Source: CAG-582 sp964636965 (GTDB lineage Bacteria > Bacillota_I > Bacilli_A > RF39 > UBA660). Taken from it: a stretch of 28,321 nt of DNA. Positions 23,472 through 28,321 of the stretch are shown here, one piece after another (the first letter of the stretch is position 1; each line of letters opens with the position of its first letter). Below the pieces are notes generated by a model that saw only the letters and a list, made by a program, of their open reading frames with translations, searched no databases and was not told the origin of the DNA. The stretch covers positions 1 to 28,321 of the forward strand of contig CAZWST010000016.1 of NCBI GenBank assembly GCA_964636965.1. The letters are read 5' to 3'. The position numbers and the translations under genes are program-made.

Positions 23472-24752
23472 GTGAAAGGAACATATCCGGCTGATACATA
23501 TGTCGTTGTTAACCAAACAATTTTAACGGAAAATGATAAAAAAACTTTAATTAGTTTATATGAGCCTATAATTGGTCCAACAGCTGTAAGTTTATATCTT
23601 ACACTTTGGAGTGATTTAGACATGAGAGAAGACATGAGTATTAGCTATACACATCATCACTTAATGACTATTTTAAAAAGTTCATTAGAAATAATTGTAG
23701 ACGCTAGAAAAGCTTTAGAAGCTCTTGGCCTTTTAAAGAGCTTTAAAAAAAATGATGAAAATATAAGTGAATATATCTATGAACTATATTCTCCTTTAAA
23801 TCCTAGTGAATTTTTCAATCATCCTATTTTAGGAGTATTACTTTTAAATAATATTGGTGAAAGTGAATATGAACATTTGATTCAATATTATAAGAGAAAG
23901 ACTTTAAAAAAAGATGGATTTGAAGAAATTACTTCTTCAATGAATAAGACATTTAAATCTGTTACTCCTAATGAAGCTTTAAAATACGATATTCGAAAAC
24001 AAACAAAAGGAAATTTAGAAATAGATGATGTAATTGATTTTAATTTACTTGAAGTATCTATTCCTAAGGGCATGATTAATTCAAAGACTTTCAATAAAAA
24101 AACTAAAGAACTTATTAATCAGCTTGCCTATATATATAATATAGATACAATGAAGATGAGTGAATTATTAAGACTTGTAATTGATGAATTTGGTCTTGTG
24201 AATAAAGAAAAGTTAAGAGATGCAGCAAGAAAGAGTTATGAATATAATCATAATGGTAATTTACCAACAATTGTATATCATACTCAACCAGAACATCTAA
24301 AGAGTCCAATAGGTGATACATCTAATCGTGCTAAAATGATTTATGTGTTTGAAAATACTAAACCATATGATTTTTTAACTAGTAAAAACAAAGGAGTTAA
24401 ACCTACAGCTAGAGATTTAAAAATGATTGAAAGTCTAGCAGTTGATTTTGCTTTACCTCCGGGAGTTATTAATGTTTTAATTGATTATGCCTTGCGAGTT
24501 AATGATGGTAAGCTTGTTCAAAAATATTTAGAAGCTATTGCATCCACTTGGTCAAGAAAAGGAATAAAGATTGTAGTAGATGCTATGAATGCTGCTGAAA
24601 AGGGACATAAAAAGATTGTGAAAGCAGTTACGGAAAATCGTCCTAAATATGAAGTTAAGGCTCCAGCATGGATGTATACAGAAAATAATCGTGAAGAATT
24701 AAGCGATGAAGATAAAAAAGAGATGGAAGAATTATTAAGTGAATTCAGGTGA
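23472..24752 (+). CDS. dnaB: Replication initiation/membrane attachment protein DnaB (Bacillota type)
   Basis: Helicase co-loader that, with DnaI and DnaD, places the replicative helicase on DNA at the origin and at restart sites; unrelated to E. coli DnaB helicase. GTG 23472 is the best start: GAGGTGAT ends about 4 bases upstream, and the resulting MKGTYPADTYVVVN matches the family opening. Landmarks: LYEPIIGPTAVSLYLTLW in the N-terminal winged helix, and a C-terminal DnaB/DnaD-type domain (TARDLKMIESLAVDFALPPG, NVLIDYALRVN, YLEAIASTWSRKGI). 426 residues; Bacillus DnaB is slightly longer. Its TGA stop overlaps the start region of dnaI, so the two genes are translationally coupled. Confidence 0.93.
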   Translation: MKGTYPADTYVVVNQTILTENDKKTLISLYEPIIGPTAVSLYLTLWSDLDMREDMSISYTHHHLMTILKSSLEIIVDARKALEALGLLKSFKKNDENISEYIYELYSPLNPSEFFNHPILGVLLLNNIGESEYEHLIQYYKRKTLKKDGFEEITSSMNKTFKSVTPNEALKYDIRKQTKGNLEIDDVIDFNLLEVSIPKGMINSKTFNKKTKELINQLAYIYNIDTMKMSELLRLVIDEFGLVNKEKLRDAARKSYEYNHNGNLPTIVYHTQPEHLKSPIGDTSNRAKMIYVFENTKPYDFLTSKNKGVKPTARDLKMIESLAVDFALPPGVINVLIDYALRVNDGKLVQKYLEAIASTWSRKGIKIVVDAMNAAEKGHKKIVKAVTENRPKYEVKAPAWMYTENNREELSDEDKKEMEELLSEFR

Positions 24753-24757
24753 TGTGT

Positions 24758-25669
24758 ATGAAGACAGTAGAAGAGACAACAGAAAAACTAAAAAATAAAA
24801 ATATTGATAGTGAAATATCTAAAAATTTTAAAGAAGCTTTGAAGGACGAAAACTTTATTGCTTTAGTAAGAAAACTAAAATGTGATGAAGAAATATTAAA
24901 GAAATATACTACTAAGCTTGAGACTACTGTTAGAGAACTTGAAAACTGTAAAAAGTGTAAAAGTTTACTTATGTGTAAAAACAAATATGAAGGATGTGTA
25001 TCATTTCCTAAAGTATGCGAAAATATGTTAAAGTTTGATTATGTTGCTTGTAAATATAAAAATAAAGCTTTACAAGATGAAATGTATGTATCAAATACTT
25101 TTGAAGAACCCCTTGCAATTAAAAATGCTCGTATGGGTGAAATATATGATGATGATAAAAAGAGATTACATATTATTCGTTGGGTAAAAAAGTTCTATAC
25201 AGATTATCAAAAAGATCCGCATATTAAAGGATGCTATTTACATGGATCATTTGGGTCAGGTAAATCATTTATTTTGGCTGCTCTTTTAAATGAACTTGCT
25301 CGAAAAAAAATAAACACTACGATTATTTATTATCCCGAGATGTTAAGAAATTTAAAAGAATCATTTTATGATGATTTTGATACTAAGATGGATTTGCTTA
25401 AAAAAACAGATGTTTTATTAATAGATGATATTGGGGCTGAAGTTGTCACATCTTGGAGTAGAGATGAAATACTAGGGACTATCTTACAATATAGAATGGA
25501 TTCTAAACTACCAACTTTATTTACATCTAATTTAACAATTGATGAACTTGAAGTTCATTTAGCTACAACAAAAAATTCAGTTGATATTGTAAAGAGTAGG
25601 AGAATTATTGAAAGGATAAAACAACTAACGGAAGATTTGGAACTTATAAGTGATAATAGAAGAAAGTAA
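24758..25669 (+). CDS. dnaI: Primosomal helicase loader DnaI
   Basis: AAA+ ATPase that delivers replicative helicase. 303 residues from ATG 24758, chosen because AGGTGAT ends just upstream; ATG 24752 is possible. The N-terminal domain carries a Cys cluster typical of DnaI's zinc-binding helicase-interaction region (CKKCKSLLMCKNKYEGC ... CE ... C). The AAA+ domain has Walker A GSFGSGKS (25244-25267), Walker B VLLIDDIG, sensor-1 LFTSNLT and an arginine-rich end (KSRRIIERI). The dnaB-dnaI order is the standard Bacillota arrangement. No terminator hairpin was seen after the gene; the next gene has its own promoter. Confidence 0.95.
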   Translation: MKTVEETTEKLKNKNIDSEISKNFKEALKDENFIALVRKLKCDEEILKKYTTKLETTVRELENCKKCKSLLMCKNKYEGCVSFPKVCENMLKFDYVACKYKNKALQDEMYVSNTFEEPLAIKNARMGEIYDDDKKRLHIIRWVKKFYTDYQKDPHIKGCYLHGSFGSGKSFILAALLNELARKKINTTIIYYPEMLRNLKESFYDDFDTKMDLLKKTDVLLIDDIGAEVVTSWSRDEILGTILQYRMDSKLPTLFTSNLTIDELEVHLATTKNSVDIVKSRRIIERIKQLTEDLELISDNRRK

Positions 25670-25697
25670 ACCTATTAACATTTAGTTGTCAATAATA

Positions 25698-25726
25698 TTG
25701 CAAAGTATATTTAGATATTTTATAAT
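25698..25726 (+). promoter_or_regulatory. Promoter of the 25763 gene
   Basis: TTGCAA (25698-25703), 17-bp spacer, TATAAT (25721-25726). Confidence 0.75.
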
Positions 25727-25762
25727 TTAATTAAGAATATATAAAAATTGTAGGTGATGCGT

Positions 25763-26968
25763 ATGAAGAAAAAAATAATGTTTATAACTATTATGTTATT
25801 AACAATGTTTATAGGTAAAAATGAATGTTTAGCATATACAGGAAGTTCTAATATGGATCGTTATTCTTGTATAGCTTTTGCAAGTCCTTTTACAAATATA
25901 AAAGAGGAAGTTGGTTCGGAAGAGTATAGATATTGCTATCGTGTAGTTTGTTCTAGTGGATCTTATTCTAAGGGACCAATGAATAGCACTTTAGATGGAT
26001 TTAGATGTTTAAATGGCAATGGAACACCTTATAGAAAAATTACAAGTGATGGCTGTAGCCAATATTCTGGATCTTGTAGTATGACTGGTGAAAAGTATTG
26101 TTCAAAAGTAGAATTAATTGATTGTAATAAGAATGCTGATGGAAGTGTTTATAAAAAACGTGGAACAACAACTACAACAACTATGAGACCAATTACAACA
26201 AGGACTACTAGAAAACCAACTTCAAAAACACCAGCTAAAACAAGCAGGACTACTAGAAGACCTAGTAATACACAAACAATGCCAACAATACCTGTTGAAA
26301 CAAAACCATCAACTACAACTACTGAAAGAATAACAAATAATACTAATATTAAAAAAATAATGGTTAATAATACAGACATAAGATATAGTGATACAAAAGA
26401 TACTTACACCTTAAAACTTCTATATGATGTAACAGATGTCAATGTTACTGTAGAACTTGAAGATGAAACAAGTACTTATGAAGTTATTGGTAACACTGGA
26501 ATGCCTAATGAGGAACATGAAATAAAGATAATTGTTACAGCTGTATCTGGTGATAAAAAAGAAGTTACATTAAAAGTTAATAGATATACAAATCTTAATA
26601 ATGATTGTACTTTAGCAAACATTTATTCAGAGGAATATCCAATTGAATTTTCTCCAAATACATATAGTTACAAGTTAACATTACCAAAAAATGCTAATTC
26701 AATTGATTTTGAAGTAGTGCCAAGTGATGAAGAAAATGCTACATATTCAATTGAAGGTAATGAAAAATTAAAAAATAAATCAGTAATTAAAATTGATGTT
26801 CGTGCTGAAGATGGTACAACTTGTCAATATACAATAAAAATAAAAAAAGAATCTAATACTTGGAAATATATTGTTGCTATTGCTCTTTTAGTTGGAGTGT
26901 TAGCTGTAGCTAGCGTAATGCTTTATAGATATTTAAAGAAGAGTAAAGGTAGATATAAATATGAATAG
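25763..26968 (+). CDS. Secreted, membrane-anchored protein: Cys-rich domain, Thr-rich stalk, cadherin-like repeats
   Basis: 401 residues from ATG 25763 (AGGTGATG upstream). Order: signal peptide (KKKIMFITIMLLTMFIGKNECLAYT), a ~110-residue domain with about ten Cys likely disulfide-bonded (CIAFASPF, YCYRVVCSSG, CSQYSGSC), a Thr/Arg/Pro stalk (~130-190), two cadherin-like beta-sandwich units of the PF12733 type (~195-275 and ~280-360; FSPNTYSYKLTLPKNA is diagnostic), a C-terminal membrane helix (KYIVAIALLVGVLAVASVMLY) and a basic cytoplasmic tail. It is topologically a type I surface protein. Its position before three pilin-like genes suggests a tip or adhesin role, which is inference. A terminator follows. 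Confidence 0.85.
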   Translation: MKKKIMFITIMLLTMFIGKNECLAYTGSSNMDRYSCIAFASPFTNIKEEVGSEEYRYCYRVVCSSGSYSKGPMNSTLDGFRCLNGNGTPYRKITSDGCSQYSGSCSMTGEKYCSKVELIDCNKNADGSVYKKRGTTTTTTMRPITTRTTRKPTSKTPAKTSRTTRRPSNTQTMPTIPVETKPSTTTTERITNNTNIKKIMVNNTDIRYSDTKDTYTLKLLYDVTDVNVTVELEDETSTYEVIGNTGMPNEEHEIKIIVTAVSGDKKEVTLKVNRYTNLNNDCTLANIYSEEYPIEFSPNTYSYKLTLPKNANSIDFEVVPSDEENATYSIEGNEKLKNKSVIKIDVRAEDGTTCQYTIKIKKESNTWKYIVAIALLVGVLAVASVMLYRYLKKSKGRYKYE

Positions 26969-26992
26969 GAGTGTGTAAAGACACTCTTTTTT
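26969..26992 (+). terminator. Intrinsic terminator of the 25763 gene
   Basis: 6-bp stem GAGTGT/ACACTC (26969-26974 with 26981-26986), 6-nt loop, six T. Confidence 0.85.
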
Positions 26993-27004
26993 CATTAAAT
27001 AACT

Positions 27005-27033
27005 TTGTAATACTTACAAATAATTAGTATAAT
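27005..27033 (+). promoter_or_regulatory. Promoter of the 27059 gene
   Basis: TTGTAA (27005-27010), 17-bp spacer, TATAAT (27028-27033). Confidence 0.8.
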
Positions 27034-27058
27034 TTATTTAGAATAATGGAGTGATATT

Positions 27059-27529
27059 ATGAATAAGTCTATTAGTGGTTTATGGTTGTTTTCCGTAGTT
27101 ATTGTATTTATGATGATACTTATTGCATATGTTGCTATTTCAATTAATTATAGTAATGCATATAGACTGAAAACTAATTTAGTGACTAAACTTGAACAAT
27201 ATGATGGATGGAATAATACAGCAAAAGATGAAATTGAGGCAGCTATCAGAGCTAGTGGTTATAGACAAACGGGATTTTGTAAAGTTCCTCGTGATAATTC
27301 AAAAATAATTGGTGTATTAGATGGACATATTACAGAAAATCCTACAACCCGTCAAAGTTACTGTGTATCAAGAACTAAAAGAGATGGACAAAATGGGGGA
27401 GAAGATAAGTACTACTATGAGCTAACAGTATTCTTAGGATTTAACTTACCAGTATTAGGAGATATTTATACTTTTAGTGTTTCTGGGGAGACTGGAGCTA
27501 TATATTATCCAAAGGATAATACATTCTAA
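27059..27529 (+). CDS. Pilin-like protein, 156 aa
   Basis: Short charged leader (MNKSISG) followed at once by a 22-residue hydrophobic helix (LWLFSVVIVFMMILIAYVAI), then SINYSNAYRLKTNLVTKLEQY and a soluble domain with two Cys (GFCKVP, SYCVSR) and a final SVSGETGAIYYP. Helix, SINYS and the following amphipathic stretch are shared with the partial protein at 27918. The layout (Gly before a long N-terminal helix) resembles type IV or Tad pseudopilins, but the family was not identified and no peptidase or ATPase is in the window. The ATG at 27059 follows GGAGTGAT. Confidence 0.75.
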   Translation: MNKSISGLWLFSVVIVFMMILIAYVAISINYSNAYRLKTNLVTKLEQYDGWNNTAKDEIEAAIRASGYRQTGFCKVPRDNSKIIGVLDGHITENPTTRQSYCVSRTKRDGQNGGEDKYYYELTVFLGFNLPVLGDIYTFSVSGETGAIYYPKDNTF

Positions 27530-27559
27530 TTGTATGTGTAAAATACATGCATAACATAC

Positions 27560-27588
27560 TTGAATATACACAATAATAATAGTATAAT
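27560..27588 (+). promoter_or_regulatory. Promoter of the 27617 gene
   Basis: TTGAAT (27560-27565), 17-bp spacer, perfect TATAAT (27583-27588). Confidence 0.85.
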
Positions 27589-27616
27589 TTAAATATAATA
27601 AAGGAGAGATGTTTAG

Positions 27617-27892
27617 ATGAAGGATGCAACAGGTGAATTAAGTATGACAGCTGTAGCTGTTGTAGCAATAGCAGCAATAGCAGCATTATTTTCTACACTT
27701 ATTTGGCCAACAATAAGACAAAATATTTTAAGAAGTACATATTGCGCCTCAGCTTTTGGATGTGTTGATGCAGAAGGTGGCGGTGAAATGATGGACTGTA
27801 AATATTGCCCTCAAGAAAATAAGGAAGACACAGGCGTTGCAGATGTTGTGACAAATTGTGCAAATCCGGAACCTATTAAATGTGCTAGATAA
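27617..27892 (+). CDS. Small pilin-like Cys-containing protein, 91 aa
   Basis: Leader MKDATG then a helix rich in Ala/Val/Ile (ELSMTAVAVVAIAAIAALFSTLIW), followed by TIRQNILRSTYCASAFGC and a short tail with six Cys in total (CKYC, NCANPEPIKC). The Gly just before the helix, with Glu next to it, and the Ala-rich helix recall Flp/Tad-type or type IV pilins. It has its own strong promoter and AAAGGAGA upstream, so it may be the most abundant, major subunit of the cluster. The Cys residues suggest disulfides outside the cell. Family not identified. Confidence 0.75.
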   Translation: MKDATGELSMTAVAVVAIAAIAALFSTLIWPTIRQNILRSTYCASAFGCVDAEGGGEMMDCKYCPQENKEDTGVADVVTNCANPEPIKCAR

Positions 27893-27917
27893 TAATTAGT
27901 AAAAAGGAGAAGAATGC

Positions 27918-28321
27918 ATGAAAGAAGCCATAGGTGCAACTTGGCTGTTAGGAATTGTTCTTACTTTTATCGCATTATTTTCTGGATATTTGGCATTTTC
28001 TATTAATTATTCCAAAGCATTTAGAATGAAAGATGGAATAGTTGAGAGAATTGAGAAACACGGTGGACCAAATAAGGAAGCACTGGATGACATTAGTGAT
28101 TTAATGAATGAGATATCTTACTCGTCTAGAGGTAATTGTTCAAACTTTTTTAACAATGATGAGCTTAAATGGGGCGGGATTACTAAAAACCAAGTAACGA
28201 AGTCTTGGGATGTTACGAAGGGGGAATCATTCAATTATTGTCTTCAAAGAGTTGATTCATTTAATACAAATGGTCAACTATCTGCTTCTTATTATAAGGT
28301 TTACGTGTTTTTTTCTATTTC
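27918..28321 (+). CDS. Pilin-like protein, 3' end beyond window
   Basis: ATG 27918 (AAAGGAGA upstream) opens a frame that runs off the window after 134 codons. It begins MKEAIG, then the helix ATWLLGIVLTFIALFSGYLAF, SINYSKAFRMKDGIVERIEKH and a soluble domain with two Cys (GNCSNFF, NYCLQR). It is a paralogue of the 27059 protein: helix, SINYS and the length and placement of the first Cys correspond. The upstream ATG at 27914 is in another frame. It lies 25 bases after the 27617 gene with no terminator, so the two are probably cotranscribed. Confidence 0.75.
   Translation, partial: MKEAIGATWLLGIVLTFIALFSGYLAFSINYSKAFRMKDGIVERIEKHGGPNKEALDDISDLMNEISYSSRGNCSNFFNNDELKWGGITKNQVTKSWDVTKGESFNYCLQRVDSFNTNGQLSASYYKVYVFFSI

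Noticed and set aside
1..28321. Mycoplasma-like code with UGA as Trp
   Set aside because: TGA ends dnaB (24750-24752) and the HIT gene (19690-19692), and all conserved Trp are TGG.
1..28321. DGR reverse transcriptase or template repeat within the window
   Set aside because: No open frame shows RT motifs such as YxDD in context, and no non-coding near-copy of the variable cassettes was seen.

Overview
The window reads as a piece of the chromosome of an AT-rich member of the Bacillota, most likely an uncultured Bacilli/Mollicutes-like gut lineage (RF39 or Erysipelotrichia type; this placement is inference). The evidence is the Bacillota-only primosome pair dnaB-dnaI, a leucine T-box, a structured rpsD leader, RNase J, a CotE-like spore-coat protein, AGGAGG/AGGTG ribosome binding sites and extended -10 (TGnTATAAT) promoters. 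UGA is a normal stop (it ends dnaB and the HIT gene), so the code is standard. No rRNA, tRNA, CRISPR or transposase was seen. A run of 10 N (15668-15677) marks an assembly gap inside leuS.

Layout. 1-2955: 3' part of ileS, a type-2 IleRS whose HIGH motif reads GIHH. 2978-3310: a compact candidate type I toxin-antitoxin locus (23-residue hydrophobic peptide plus convergent small RNA). 3425-5179: surface protein with two DUF6273-like lectin-fold modules. 5296-6289: two unknown genes. 6343-7889 (minus): rpsD with a pseudoknotted leader, then a TatD nuclease. 8123-12546: two more surface proteins in a probable operon. 12638-15046: GH31 glycosidase. 15024-18368: promoter, Leu T-box, small membrane protein and leuS, with a Nudix domain embedded in LeuRS. 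18453-19664: anchored SGNH hydrolase. 19690-20055 (minus): HIT protein. 20174-22957: CotE-like protein, GNAT and a degenerate RNase J. 22960-23453: two small genes, one apparently frameshifted. 23472-25669: dnaB-dnaI. 25763-28321: a surface/pilin-like cluster running off the end.

How it fits together. Housekeeping genes for translation, replication and RNA decay are interspersed with four members of one exported family (3425, 8123, 9880, 18453). Each has the same N-terminal membrane segment and ~150-residue beta-rich domain, joined to a different outward-facing module: DUF6273 repeats, an FGE/C-type-lectin-like domain, DUF6273 plus BspA-type leucine-rich repeats, or an SGNH hydrolase. The lectin-like modules contain short stretches whose codon use (many codons ending in C) and sequence differ sharply from the conserved framework, as expected of hypervariable ligand-binding sites; no reverse transcriptase is in the window. 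The closing cluster (Cys/Thr-rich anchored protein plus three short proteins with K-x(2-4)-G leaders and one N-terminal membrane helix) looks like an unassigned pilus or secretion-pseudopilus locus.
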